Source: Gemmatimonadota bacterium (GTDB taxonomy: Bacteria; Gemmatimonadota; Gemmatimonadetes; Longimicrobiales; Gaopeijiaceae). From it: a stretch of 64,000 nt of DNA. This document shows, piece after piece, positions 24,221 through 33,478 of this stretch (positions within the stretch are counted from its first letter, which is position 1; every line of letters begins with the position of its first letter). Where the stretch lies: the NCBI GenBank assembly GCA_041390105.1, contig JAWKQO010000002.1, positions 62,001-126,000 of the forward strand. The letters run 5' to 3'. The position numbers were made by a program, and so were the translations under genes. The notes below the pieces were generated by a model. It was given only the letters and a program-made list of their open reading frames with translations. It did no database searches and had not been told where the DNA came from.

Positions 24221-27200
24221 TCAGGGCGCGTCCGAGATGATGCGGGCGCCCCGCTGCTGCAGCATCTGGTTGAAGGCCGCCAGGTCGCCCGAGACGAGGG
24301 CGGCGAGTCCTTGCTGTGCCTCCCGGAGCATCTCCTTCAACACCTGGTGTACCTCGCGTTGCTGATCGGTGGGCCTGAAATCCGCGGTACCCACCCCACC
24401 CGACAGGTGCCCCAGCTTCTCGATCAACTTGGCGGGATAGCGCACACCGTCCTGACCGGTGTTCGTCGTACGAAGCTGCACGAGGATCTCCTCCACTCCG
24501 ATCAACTTGGCGTCCAGTTCGCGCCCGGTCTGGAGCAGCGCCTCCGCGTTGCCCTGGTCCGCCAACACGGCGCTGACGTCGTAGATCTGTCTGCGCAGCC
24601 ATTCGATCTGATTGATGGCCTCCGCCGTCGAGTTCGCGTCGCGCTGCAGGTCGCGCATCATCTCGGTCTGTGCCTGGATGTCTGCGAGCGTTCCGCTGGA
24701 ATTGGGGTCCTTCAGCACCTGCAACGACGCCGTCCGGGTCTCCCCACCCACGTCCAACGTCACCGTGTAGGTGCCGGGCGGCTGGAGCACCTCGATGTCT
24801 CCACCCCGGGCGATCACCCGCTCCGCACCGAGGTCCACCCAGTCGGCGTAGAGGGGTGTGGTCCGCATCCGCACCTCGGTGCCGCCCTCGTCCTCGAGGT
24901 CCCACCAGACGCGGTTCACACCGGCGCGGGTCGTGCCACGCAGCGTGCGCACCGTGGTGCCCGCTGCGTCGGAGATGCGCACGGTCACCGGCCCCGGCAC
25001 GCCCTCGCCCAGCCAGTAGTTGATGGAGGCGCCATAGGGTGGGTTGTCTCCGGCGCTCATGTCGATGTTGTCGGTGGCTGGGCTCGTGCGCTGTTGGAAG
25101 CGGTAGGCGTTCCTCGGCTGGAAGAGGTGCACACGAGACGCGGCGATCTCGGGAGTCATCTGCTGCAAAGGCGTGATGTCGTCCAGGATCCAGAACCCGC
25201 GCCCGTAGGTGCCCACCACCAGATCGTTGAAATGCTCCTGGACGATGATTCCGTACATGGGTGCGGGCGGCAGATTGTTCTTCAGCATCTGCCAGTGGTC
25301 GCCGTCGTCGAACGAGACGTAGAGGCGGTTCTCCGTGCCCAGGTACACGAGTCCCGGGCGTACCGGGTCCTCGTGGATCCAGCGCGCGAAACTGAGCCGG
25401 TGCTCGGCGATGCCCGTCGTGATCCTGGCCCAGGTGCGGCCGTAGTCGCGCGTGCGATACACGTAGGGCAGGAAGTTGCCCACCTGGTGGTGCTCGATGG
25501 CGATGAACGCCTTCCCGGCTTCATGGCGCGAGATGTCGATGCCCCGCACGACACCATCCGGCGGCAGGCCGGGAAGGTTGGCGGTGACATCCGTCCAATT
25601 GGCTCCGTTGTCCCGACTCACGTGCACGAGCCCGTCGTTCGAGCCGGCGAAGAACACACCCTGCTCGATGGGGGACTCGTCGAACGCGTAGATCACGCAG
25701 CAGTACTCGACGCCGATGTTGTCCGGGGTCAGGCCGCCGCTGCTCCCCTGCCGCGACTTGTCGTTGGTGGTCAGATCGGGGCTGATGACGTCCCAGCTCT
25801 GTCCGCCGTTGGTGGTGCGGTGCACCACCTGACTCGTCACGTAGATGGTGTTGTGGTCGTGGGGGGAGACCAGCAGGGGAAACGTCCACTGGAAGCGGTA
25901 CTTCAACTCCTCGGCCGACCACCCGCCGGTGCTCTCCGGCCACACCTCCACGTTGCGGAACTGGCGGTTGCGTTCGTCGAAACGCACCACGATGCCGCCG
26001 CGGGCACCAGAGCCGGAAGCGCTGGACCACACGATGTTCGGATCCGTGGGATCGGGAGTGGCGAAGCCGCTCTCACCGCCGCCCACCGAGTGCCAGTCGC
26101 CACGCGGGATGGCTCCCCGGGTTCCCCCGAAGAGGCTGTTGGACGGGCCTCGGAAGCTGGGGCCGTCCTGGCGATTGCCCATGACGTTGTAGGGGATCGC
26201 GTTGTCTACCGTGACGTGGTACATCTGCCCGATCGGGAGCTGAGTGCGCAGCCAGGTCTGCCCGCGGTTGAGGCTCACGGAGACGCCTTGGTCGTTTCCC
26301 ACGATCCAGCGGTCGCCGTCGGTCGGATCGATCCAGAGGTCGTGGTAATCGCCGCCGGGCCGGGCGCGACCGGTCATGGGAATGCCGGTGCGGGCGCCAT
26401 CGATGGTGCGGGTGAACGCCGCCGTCAGGAACATCGCCTCGTCCGGATCATCCGGGAGCACGCGGCAGTTGTTGTAGTAGCCGGTCCGTCCGCCGAAGTC
26501 CCGGTTGTGCGTCATGAGCTGCCAGCTCTCTCCGCCGTCGTCCGAGCGCCAGACCTCACCGGAATCCGTGTCCTGACCTTCCCAGGGCACGCCATCACCG
26601 GTCTCGATGAGCGCGTAGATGCGGTCTGAGTCGGCGGGGGTCATGCAGAGCCCGATCTTTCCCACCGGACGCCCGGGAAGGCCGTGTCCCTCCAGCTTGG
26701 TCCAGGTGTCTCCGCCGTCTCGGCTCATGTAGATGCCGCTCAAGGGTCCGCCGGAACGGCGACCCCAGGTGTTGAACTGGACGGTCCACATGCCTGCGAA
26801 GAGGATGCGCGGGTTGTTTGGGTCCATCACCAGGTCGCTGGCGCCCACGCCCTCGTCCACGAACAACACCTGCTCCCAGGTCTCGCCGCCGTCGGTGGTG
26901 CGGAAGATCCCGCGTTCCCGCTGCGGAGCGTGCACGTGTCCCAAGGAGGCCACGTAGACGATGTCGGGATTGTAGGGGTGGATGCGCACCTTGCTGATGC
27001 GACCGGTGTTCTCCAGCCCCATGTGCTTCCAGGTCTTCCCTCCGTCCATGGAGCGGTAGACGCCGTCCCCGATGGTGACGTTGGAGCGGATGTGCGGCTC
27101 ACCCGTCCCCGCCCAGACGATCTCCGGGTCCGACTCCGAGACGGCGATGGATCCGATGGAGTGGACGTCCTGTTCGTCGAAGACCGGCTCCCAATAGAGC

Positions 27201-27478
27201 CCTCCGTCCGTGGTCTTCCAGAGCCCACCCGCGGCAGCGCCGGCGTAGTAGGTGAGGGGATCGCCGGTCACGCCGTAGACGGCGGAGATGCGGTTGCCCA
27301 CCGGGCCGATGTGGCGGAAGGGGAGGGCAGCCAGCGCGTCCGCGCCCACCTGTTGGGCGAGCACCGGGGACGTCTCCACCGGCGCAGCGAGAAGGACGAG
27401 CGTGAACAGGACGCCCACCAGCGTGGACCCGAGGGTCCTTGCGGTGGGGCGGCGGGCGAGGCGGTCGGCGCGGCGCAT
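24221..27478 (-). CDS. Secreted VPS10/sortilin-like beta-propeller (BNR repeat) protein
   Basis: 1085 residues with a signal peptide (GVLFTLVLLAAPVETSPVLAQ). The bulk is a large beta-propeller with Asp-box/BNR-type repeats: GGLWKTTDGG, GVYRSMDGGKTW, GIFRTTDGGETWE, VHRTTNGGQSWDVI, DGLVHVSRDNGANW. The segment TYGRGFWILDDITPLQQM marks the end of the propeller. A beta-sandwich region (about 830-930) and a C-terminal four-helix-like region follow. The family is often annotated as glycosyl hydrolase or sortilin, but no catalytic residues are recognised. It may be a surface protein for binding or peptidase-like processing. It has a partial paralogue at 62951-64000. DUF1080 follows 31 bp downstream. 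Confidence 0.9.
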   Translation of the reverse strand: MRRADRLARRPTARTLGSTLVGVLFTLVLLAAPVETSPVLAQQVGADALAALPFRHIGPVGNRISAVYGVTGDPLTYYAGAAAGGLWKTTDGGLYWEPVFDEQDVHSIGSIAVSESDPEIVWAGTGEPHIRSNVTIGDGVYRSMDGGKTWKHMGLENTGRISKVRIHPYNPDIVYVASLGHVHAPQRERGIFRTTDGGETWEQVLFVDEGVGASDLVMDPNNPRILFAGMWTVQFNTWGRRSGGPLSGIYMSRDGGDTWTKLEGHGLPGRPVGKIGLCMTPADSDRIYALIETGDGVPWEGQDTDSGEVWRSDDGGESWQLMTHNRDFGGRTGYYNNCRVLPDDPDEAMFLTAAFTRTIDGARTGIPMTGRARPGGDYHDLWIDPTDGDRWIVGNDQGVSVSLNRGQTWLRTQLPIGQMYHVTVDNAIPYNVMGNRQDGPSFRGPSNSLFGGTRGAIPRGDWHSVGGGESGFATPDPTDPNIVWSSASGSGARGGIVVRFDERNRQFRNVEVWPESTGGWSAEELKYRFQWTFPLLVSPHDHNTIYVTSQVVHRTTNGGQSWDVISPDLTTNDKSRQGSSGGLTPDNIGVEYCCVIYAFDESPIEQGVFFAGSNDGLVHVSRDNGANWTDVTANLPGLPPDGVVRGIDISRHEAGKAFIAIEHHQVGNFLPYVYRTRDYGRTWARITTGIAEHRLSFARWIHEDPVRPGLVYLGTENRLYVSFDDGDHWQMLKNNLPPAPMYGIIVQEHFNDLVVGTYGRGFWILDDITPLQQMTPEIAASRVHLFQPRNAYRFQQRTSPATDNIDMSAGDNPPYGASINYWLGEGVPGPVTVRISDAAGTTVRTLRGTTRAGVNRVWWDLEDEGGTEVRMRTTPLYADWVDLGAERVIARGGDIEVLQPPGTYTVTLDVGGETRTASLQVLKDPNSSGTLADIQAQTEMMRDLQRDANSTAEAINQIEWLRRQIYDVSAVLADQGNAEALLQTGRELDAKLIGVEEILVQLRTTNTGQDGVRYPAKLIEKLGHLSGGVGTADFRPTDQQREVHQVLKEMLREAQQGLAALVSGDLAAFNQMLQQRGARIISDAP

Positions 27479-27596
27479 CGCTCCCACTCCGGGTCGGGGT
27501 CCAGGAACAGGCCGTCCCCGAGGCGGAAGGCGAGGGTGGGCCTCGCGGAGGCACCTCGCACAATGCTCCGCGAGACTCGCCCCGGCAAGGTAGGTG

Positions 27597-27619
27597 GGCC
27601 CGCGCTGTGCCCGCGGGCC
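27597..27619 (-). terminator. Stem-loop after the metallo-beta-lactamase-fold gene
   Basis: GGCCCGCG (27597-27604) and CGCGGGCC (27612-27619) are an exact 8-bp inverted repeat with a 7-nt loop. On the minus strand it begins 8 nt after the stop at 27628, the expected place for a terminator. It lacks a T-tract. Confidence 0.55.
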
Positions 27620-27627
27620 AGCCTGCC

Positions 27628-28680
27628 TCAGCGCCCGGCCTGGTCCAGCAGCTCGAAGATCCGTTGCACAGCGATGGGGGCGACACCTGCGCTGGTGATC
27701 GACGCGTAATGTTCTGCGTGATCTCGCATGTCGATCTGTCCCGCGGCTTCTTCGAACGAGAGTCCTCTGGCGTGCAACGCCGCCGCCCGCGACTGGAGAT
27801 CCCGCAGGTACGCCTGCAACCAGTCGATCGACTCCTTCCCCTGGAAGGGGGTCCCATGGCCGGGGAGGACCCACTCGAAGTCGAGCGCCTTCAGGTGCTC
27901 GAGCGTGTCGTCCCACTCGTCCGTGTACCCGTCTCCCATGAACGGCAGGCCCCCCGTCAACAGGTCACCGGAGACCAGGACCCGCTCCGCGGGAAGGTAG
28001 ACCACCACGTCCCCGCCGGTGTGGCCACGTCCGAAGAACAGCAACTGGATCTCGCGTCCACCGCGGAACAGGGTCATGCGCTGCGAGAGCGTGGTGTTGG
28101 GGCCGGTAGGCTCCAGCCCCTGCTGTCCCTCCCAATACGTGCGCAAGTAGGCGAGGCGAGCCTCCAGCTCAGGACGCTCTTCCTGCGCTGCCGAAGGCAG
28201 TTGTGCCTCGAGCGCTGAGATCTGGTCGGGAAGGGTCATCACGAACTGCTGGTACGACCGCCCGAGTGATCCTCCGTTCTCCAGCATGTCGCGCGTGAAC
28301 TCATGCCCGATCACCTGGATCTCGGGCGGGTAGATCTGATTGCCGTGCGCGTGATCGAAGTGGAAGTGTGTGTTGACGACGTAGCGTACGGGCTTGTCGG
28401 TGATGGTCTTGAGCTCGTCCAGCAGCGCGACGGCTGCCGCCGGCGAGATGTGCGAGTCCACCAGAAGCACATCGTCGTCATTGACGATCACGGCCCCATT
28501 GGAGCCGATCGACAGATTGCCGGTACCGCGTACGTGGTAGATGTCGGGGAGCACCTGCTCGAACTCGAAGGCCGGTCCCTGGAAATCCGAGCCCGGCGGG
28601 CGGGGCTGATCGCGCGCCGGCGCAGGCGCCTCCTGGCAGGCGGCCGCGACCAGAACCAGCACGGGTACGAGGGTGCGCAT
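27628..28680 (-). CDS. Metallo-beta-lactamase-fold hydrolase, lipoprotein
   Basis: 350 residues. The N terminus VLVLVAAACQ is a lipobox-type signal, so it is probably anchored in the membrane facing the periplasm. The metal site HFHFDH (in YVVNTHFHFDHAHG) and later histidines/aspartate (GRGHTGGDVVVYL, LVSGDLL, VLPGHGTPF) match the zinc-binding pattern of the metallo-beta-lactamase superfamily. An insertion of about 50 helical residues follows the first motif. The substrate is unknown; similar proteins include quinoprotein-relay SoxH-like hydrolases and exported lactamases. Expression from its own promoter seems likely, with 149 bp to the VPS10-like gene downstream. Confidence 0.88.
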   Translation of the reverse strand: MRTLVPVLVLVAAACQEAPAPARDQPRPPGSDFQGPAFEFEQVLPDIYHVRGTGNLSIGSNGAVIVNDDDVLLVDSHISPAAAVALLDELKTITDKPVRYVVNTHFHFDHAHGNQIYPPEIQVIGHEFTRDMLENGGSLGRSYQQFVMTLPDQISALEAQLPSAAQEERPELEARLAYLRTYWEGQQGLEPTGPNTTLSQRMTLFRGGREIQLLFFGRGHTGGDVVVYLPAERVLVSGDLLTGGLPFMGDGYTDEWDDTLEHLKALDFEWVLPGHGTPFQGKESIDWLQAYLRDLQSRAAALHARGLSFEEAAGQIDMRDHAEHYASITSAGVAPIAVQRIFELLDQAGR

Positions 28681-28781
28681 GGGTGTGTTCTCCGCGAGCG
28701 GGTGGCACGCTTGACGACAAGGGGACTGGCGGGGGAATCTGCTGCACGGGTCCAGACCACGCCATCACCGGGAGTTCCGCA

Positions 28782-30464
28782 ATGGCCCCCTCTTCGCGAT
28801 CGATCCGCAGATCCGCACGCCGTGGCGTGCCGGGCCTCCTGCTCCTCCTGGCCAGCGCCTGCGCGCCCGAGGGTCCCGCTACGGCCGGCGCGACCGGCGC
28901 CCCGCCTCAGGGCGGCACGCACGAGGACCTGGTGCAGCTGTTCCGGGAGTGGCGGGAGTTCGAGCGGCCTGCGTTCGTGGACGGCGTTCCCGACTATTCC
29001 CGCACGGCCATGGCGGCCCAGCATGCCGCACTTCCGGGGTGGCGGGCGCGGCTGGAGGCACTGGATCCGGAGGGCTGGAGCGTCGCCGACCAGATCGATT
29101 GGCACCTGGTGCGTGCCGAGATGAACGGGCTCGACTTCGATCACCGCGTGCGTCGCCCCTGGGAGCGCGACCCCGCCTTCTACGTCTCCATCTACCCGGC
29201 CCAGAGTGACGTCCCCGCTCATGAGGGACCGGTCCTGCACGGCTGGATCGATCTCTGGACCTACACATATCCGCTTTCCGAATCGGACGCCGCGGATCTG
29301 GCCGAGCGCATCGGCACGATTCCGAGGCTGCTGGAGCAGGCACGCGGGAATCTGACCGGCAACGCCCGTGACCTCTGGACGGCGGGATTCCGCTCCTTCG
29401 AAGGTCAGATCAGGGATCTCGGCGCCCTGGCCGAGCGTGTAGGCGGGAGCAGTCTTGCCCTGAATGAGGCGATCGGCGCAGCACGAGGCGCGAGCGAAGA
29501 GTTCCTCGCCTGGTTGCGGGAAGAGGCGCCCTCCAAGACAGGACCCTCCGGAGTGGGCAAGGAGAACTACACCTGGTACATGCGCAACGTGCATCTGGTC
29601 CCGTATTCCTGGGAGGAGCAGGTGACGCTTCTGCGTCGAGAGCTGGCGCGGGCCCACAGCTCCCTGAGGCTGGAGGAGAACCGCAACCGGGCCCGTCCCG
29701 CTCTGCAGCGCATCGCCAGTCCCGCGGAGTACGATCGCCGCATGAACGAGGCGGTGACGGACTACATGACCTTCCTGGAGCGTGAGGAGATCCACACGAT
29801 CGAGCCCTGGATGGAGCCGGCACTGCGTGCCGTCAACGGCAGCTTCGAGCCGGTGCCGCCGGGTCAGCTTCGCAACTTCTTCAACGAGGTCAACTACCGC
29901 GATCCGCTCGCCATGCGCACGCACATGCACCACTGGATCGAGCTGGCGCGCATGCGAGAGAACCCCCATCCCAGCCCGATCCGCAGCGTGCCGTCGCTCT
30001 CCAACATCTTCGACTCACGCTCGGAGGGATTCGCCACCGGCGTGGAGGAGATGATGATGCACGCCGGATTGTTCGACGACCGACCACGCTCGCGCGAGCT
30101 CGTGTGGATCATGGTGGCGCAGCGGGCGGCGCGCGGGCTGAGCGGCCTCTATCTCCACGGCGGCGAGTTCGACCTGGAGCAAGCGGTCGAGCACGCCATG
30201 ACCTGGACCCCGCGGGGCTGGCTGACCGACGGAGAGCTGGTGCGCTTCGAACAGCAGCTCTACCTGCGGCAGCCGGGATATGGCACCAGTTACCTGACCG
30301 GAAAGATCCAGATCGAGTCGCTCCTGGCGGAGCGTGCCCACCAACTGGGTGACGACTTCACGGTGCGGCGCTTCTTCGACGAGTTCTTCGACTCGGGCGT
30401 GATTCCGGTGGCGCTGACGCGTTGGGAGATGACGGGCGAGCGGGACGTGATCCTGGAGCGGTGA
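28782..30464 (+). CDS. DUF885 protein, exported M32-like metallopeptidase relative
   Basis: 560 residues. The signal GVPGLLLLLASACAPEG carries a lipobox. The DUF885 body includes ENYTWYMRNVHLVPYSWEEQ and a C-terminal region with EGFATGVEEMMMHAGLFDD, then RSRELVWIMVAQRAARGL, PGYGTSYLTGKIQIE and FFDEFFDSGVIP. In standard DUF885 proteins the region equivalent to EGFATGVEEMM reads EGWAxYxE and the preceding stretch may bind metal; the HExxH of classical peptidases is not evident here. ATG 28782 has GGGAG upstream. The family is broad and its activity mostly unproven. It converges with the 30487-31482 gene with 22 bp between stops. Confidence 0.85.
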   Translation: MAPSSRSIRRSARRGVPGLLLLLASACAPEGPATAGATGAPPQGGTHEDLVQLFREWREFERPAFVDGVPDYSRTAMAAQHAALPGWRARLEALDPEGWSVADQIDWHLVRAEMNGLDFDHRVRRPWERDPAFYVSIYPAQSDVPAHEGPVLHGWIDLWTYTYPLSESDAADLAERIGTIPRLLEQARGNLTGNARDLWTAGFRSFEGQIRDLGALAERVGGSSLALNEAIGAARGASEEFLAWLREEAPSKTGPSGVGKENYTWYMRNVHLVPYSWEEQVTLLRRELARAHSSLRLEENRNRARPALQRIASPAEYDRRMNEAVTDYMTFLEREEIHTIEPWMEPALRAVNGSFEPVPPGQLRNFFNEVNYRDPLAMRTHMHHWIELARMRENPHPSPIRSVPSLSNIFDSRSEGFATGVEEMMMHAGLFDDRPRSRELVWIMVAQRAARGLSGLYLHGGEFDLEQAVEHAMTWTPRGWLTDGELVRFEQQLYLRQPGYGTSYLTGKIQIESLLAERAHQLGDDFTVRRFFDEFFDSGVIPVALTRWEMTGERDVILER

Positions 30465-30486
30465 GAGGCAGGGCCGGGGTAGGTAC

Positions 30487-31482
30487 TCAGCCGTGCTCCC
30501 ACCAGCGGGCCACCTTGAGCCACTGCAGCCAGAGGATCGCGCCCACGATCATGACGCCAGCCACGACGAAGCGGCTCTCGACCTGCGTGAACGGCATCAC
30601 GAACCCCGCGCCCATCAGCACGCGGGCCAGCACACCCTGAGCCTTGATGCTCTTCTTGGTGTGCTCGATGGTGACGTGACGAGGCCCCGCAGTCGGCGGT
30701 GGTGCGTGGCCGTGGGAGGCTCCCGCGCCGCTCATCGAGTAGGATGCGGCGGGCGCCGGCGGGGGTGCGGTCGGGGCCGTCGGACGCTTGGGTGCCAGCA
30801 GCGGCCGTGATTCCCCCGCGAAGAACGTGCGGTCCTTGGGCGCCCACTTGCCACCCCACGGAGGGACATAGCCCGTCCGGTAGCCGACGTGCTGGGCCCA
30901 CTGGTTGGTGAAGTCGAGCAACCCACGGGGCATCCGGTAGCCGGTGCTCAGGATCTGTTCGGCAAGCTCGTAACGGATCTTGTTGTCGGGCTCCGAAAGC
31001 AGCCGGTCCTTGGCCACACCCTCGAGCCAGGGTTGCACGAAGGCGCGTCCGTCCGATCGGAGCACCATCTGCCAGGTCAGCCAGCGGCGGGACGACGGCT
31101 CTCCGCGGGCCAGGAGCTCGCGCACCACTGCGGCCACGCGCTTCGTCCTCTCCGGCGTGAGCCGGTCCGCCGCATCGCATACGGTGCCGATGAGGGAGCT
31201 GTAGACCCAGGAGTTGGTCTCGCGGCGCAGCAGCTCGAAGATCGGCTCCGGATCCGCCTCCAGCAGCTTCGAGATGAAGGGAGGCCCCTCGGGGCGGGCA
31301 TAGGCCGCGATGTCGGCGGCACGATAGCGCAGCAGCACGCTGGAGTGGTGGCGCAGCAGGGAAAGCAGCTCATCAGCCGAGTCGATGGCCTCGACCTGGG
31401 CTTGGGCGGCCTCCCGCTCCTCCTCGGTGTGCTCGGAGTACGGGCTGTAGCGCCACTCGGGCCAGTCGGGAAACTCGGACAC
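30487..31482 (-). CDS. Hypothetical protein, helical repeats with C-terminal membrane anchor
   Basis: 331 residues, not recognised. The N-terminal two thirds are helical and repeat-like (DELLSLLRHHSSVLLRYRAADIAAYAR, then TNSWVYSSLIGTVCDAADRL and EPSSRRWLTWQMVLRSDGRA), suggesting HEAT/ARM-type folding. A proline/alanine-rich linker follows, then a C-terminal hydrophobic segment AGVMIVGAILWLQWLKVARWW. With no signal peptide, it would be tail-anchored with the helical part in the cytoplasm. The GTG at 31482 was chosen because GGAGGA lies 7 nt upstream. Function unknown. Confidence 0.6.
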   Translation of the reverse strand: MSEFPDWPEWRYSPYSEHTEEEREAAQAQVEAIDSADELLSLLRHHSSVLLRYRAADIAAYARPEGPPFISKLLEADPEPIFELLRRETNSWVYSSLIGTVCDAADRLTPERTKRVAAVVRELLARGEPSSRRWLTWQMVLRSDGRAFVQPWLEGVAKDRLLSEPDNKIRYELAEQILSTGYRMPRGLLDFTNQWAQHVGYRTGYVPPWGGKWAPKDRTFFAGESRPLLAPKRPTAPTAPPPAPAASYSMSGAGASHGHAPPPTAGPRHVTIEHTKKSIKAQGVLARVLMGAGFVMPFTQVESRFVVAGVMIVGAILWLQWLKVARWWEHG

Positions 31483-31712
31483 GGGCGGATCCTCCAGGTC
31501 GTTGGCGCGTCCACGGGGGGCTGGCCTGGGCGCGCGAGCGGGACCAGGCGAAACTCCCCTCCGCAATACGCGATTCCTGACCAAGAACCGTCAAGGCCGC
31601 GCGCCAGGCGCCGGACCAACCGTTCCCGCCGGGTGGCGCTGGCGGCCGTCCCGGGCGCAGGTTCAGCCAGGGATGTTCTATACGCGAGCGGTACCCCGAC
31701 CCGGAGGGCTCC

Positions 31713-31937
31713 GTGGAACAACTGCCTGCCAAGATCTACACGAAGACCGACCTCGAGACGGCTCGGACCAAGGGCCAGGTCCTGGGCTGGGCCCAGGGGG
31801 CCGGTGCGGTCCTGGCCGCGGGGTTGGCCCTGAAGCTCCTCGGCTGGATCCCGACGGTGCTGGTGGTGGGCGGGGTGGTCTACCTGCTCTACCGCCTGTT
31901 GGCGGGTGGCTCCAAGGACGGGAACCCTGACGGTTGA
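31713..31937 (+). CDS. Small membrane protein
   Basis: 74 residues from a GTG with GGAGGG upstream. A soluble N-terminal 30 residues (IYTKTDLETARTKGQVLGW) is followed by two short hydrophobic stretches, AVLAAGLALKLLG and VLVVGGVVYLLYRLLAGG, that form one or two membrane helices. The end is charged. Not recognised. Size, start site and hydrophobic pattern support a real gene. The amidohydrolase gene starts 64 bp later. Confidence 0.6.
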   Translation: MEQLPAKIYTKTDLETARTKGQVLGWAQGAGAVLAAGLALKLLGWIPTVLVVGGVVYLLYRLLAGGSKDGNPDG

Positions 31938-32000
31938 TCCCGTCGCCCCTTTCCGCCTCACCCTGATCGTTCTTTGAACACCTCACGTCGGACTCCGCCC

Positions 32001-33431
32001 ATGACCGCTCGCTGCTTGCTGCTTTCCCTGACCATCGCGGCTGCATCGGTGCTGCCCCTCACGGCGCAGCGCCCGCCACAGCTTTCCGACGAAGTGATGC
32101 GCTTCGTGACGGTCTCGGCGCCGGTCGTGGCCATCACCCATGCGCGCCTGATCGACGGGACGGGCAGTCCGGTCAGGACCGACATCACGGTGGTGCTGAG
32201 GGATGGGCTCATCGCCGAGGTCGGGCCTACCTCACAGGTGCAGGTGCCCTCCGGTGCGGAGGTGATCGACGCAACCGGACAGACGCTCACACCGGGTTGG
32301 GTGATGCTCCACGAGCACATGTTCTACCCATCCGGACAGGCGCGCTACAACACCAACGAACTCTCGTTCCCACCGCTGTACCTGGCCGGTGGGGCGACCA
32401 CCATTCGCACGGGCGGCAGCCTGGATCCCTACACCGACCTCAGCACGCGCGACCTGATCGAGGCCGGGCGCGTCGTGGGTCCCACGATGGACGTCACGGG
32501 TCCCTATCTGGAGGGGGACGGTGGCTTCATCCGCGCCTTCCCCAAGCTGCGAACGCCGGAGGAGGCGCGTGCACATGTGAACTTCTGGGCCGATCGGGGC
32601 GTCACCTCGTTCAAAGCCTACAATCTGATCGATCGGGCCACTCTGGGCGCGGCCATCGAGGCTGCCCACGCGCGCGGCATCAAGGTGACCGGCCACCTTT
32701 GTTCGATCACCTACCGTGAGGCGGCCGACCTCGGGATCGACAACCTCGAGCACGGCTTCTTCGCCGCCACGGACTGGGTTGCGGACAAGCGACCGGACGA
32801 ATGTCCACGGGGCGCGCAACAAACCTACCTCGACCTGGATCTGACCAGCCCGGCCTTCACGGGGTTGGTGCAGCACCTGGTGGCCAAAGGTGTGGCCGTT
32901 ACCTCCACGTTGACCGTGGTCGAACGGCGTGCCTCCGGTCGCCCGCCTCCGCCGGACGGTGCCCTGGGAGCGATGCTGCCCGAGCTTCGGGACGGCGTGT
33001 TGGCTCGTATCGAGCGCTCCAACGACGCCGGCAACACCGTGGGTGGCGCGCTGCTGGCCAAGTACATGGCCATGGAGAAGGCCTTTTATGACGCGGGAGG
33101 GTTCCTGGTGGTGGGAACCGATCCCACGGGCGGCGGTGACGTGGTGCCAGGGTACGCCAACCAGCGTGCGCTGCAGCTGCTGGTCGAGATGGGGCTGAGC
33201 ACCGAGCAGGCGATCGAAGTCGCCACCCGGAACGGCGCCCGCTACCTGGGTCTGGAGAACGAGATCGGGTCCGTGACGCCGGGACTGCGCGCCGATCTGG
33301 TGCTGATGCGCGGGGATCCCGCGACCGACCCCGGTGCGTTCGAGCGGGTCACCGTGGTGTTCAAGGACGGAGTGGGCTACGACTCCGCCGCGTTGTTCGA
33401 CAGCGTGAAGGGGTGGGTGGGCGTCCGCTGA
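32001..33431 (+). CDS. Secreted amidohydrolase-superfamily protein
   Basis: 476 residues with a signal peptide (LLLSLTIAAASVLPLTAQ). Amidohydrolase features in order: ARLIDGTGSPVRTD at the N terminus, LTPGWVMLHEHMF (HxH metal pair), SFKAYN with the lysine expected to be carbamylated, VTGHLCS and LEHG (metal histidines), GTDPTGGG (catalytic aspartate), and the C-terminal GSVTPGLRADLVLMRGDP signature. This matches the imidazolonepropionase/prolidase-like subgroup common as exported enzymes in Gemmatimonadota. Substrates are probably peptides or cyclic amides. No Shine-Dalgarno is obvious upstream. The first histidine motif reads HEH, not the common HTH. Confidence 0.9.
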   Translation: MTARCLLLSLTIAAASVLPLTAQRPPQLSDEVMRFVTVSAPVVAITHARLIDGTGSPVRTDITVVLRDGLIAEVGPTSQVQVPSGAEVIDATGQTLTPGWVMLHEHMFYPSGQARYNTNELSFPPLYLAGGATTIRTGGSLDPYTDLSTRDLIEAGRVVGPTMDVTGPYLEGDGGFIRAFPKLRTPEEARAHVNFWADRGVTSFKAYNLIDRATLGAAIEAAHARGIKVTGHLCSITYREAADLGIDNLEHGFFAATDWVADKRPDECPRGAQQTYLDLDLTSPAFTGLVQHLVAKGVAVTSTLTVVERRASGRPPPPDGALGAMLPELRDGVLARIERSNDAGNTVGGALLAKYMAMEKAFYDAGGFLVVGTDPTGGGDVVPGYANQRALQLLVEMGLSTEQAIEVATRNGARYLGLENEIGSVTPGLRADLVLMRGDPATDPGAFERVTVVFKDGVGYDSAALFDSVKGWVGVR

Positions 33432-33434
33432 GCA

Positions 33435-33468
33435 GGCCGGGCCGGCGGTGGGAGTCGCCGGCCCGGCC
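33435..33468. terminator. Bidirectional terminator stem-loop
   Basis: A 13-bp exact inverted repeat, GGCCGGGCCGGCG (33435-33447) and CGCCGGCCCGGCC (33456-33468), with an 8-nt loop, fills the 47-bp gap between the convergent amidohydrolase and M28 peptidase genes. It starts 4 bp after one stop and ends 10 bp before the other. The strong GC stem and its position indicate termination from both sides, although T-tracts are absent. Confidence 0.75.
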
Positions 33469-33478
33469 CCGCGGTTCA

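Noticed and set aside
24059..26629. 856-codon open frame on the plus strand across the VPS10-like gene
   Set aside because: Antisense shadow of a protein with clear BNR repeats; its composition (rich in Val, Gly, Arg, His) is typical of reverse-strand GC artefacts.
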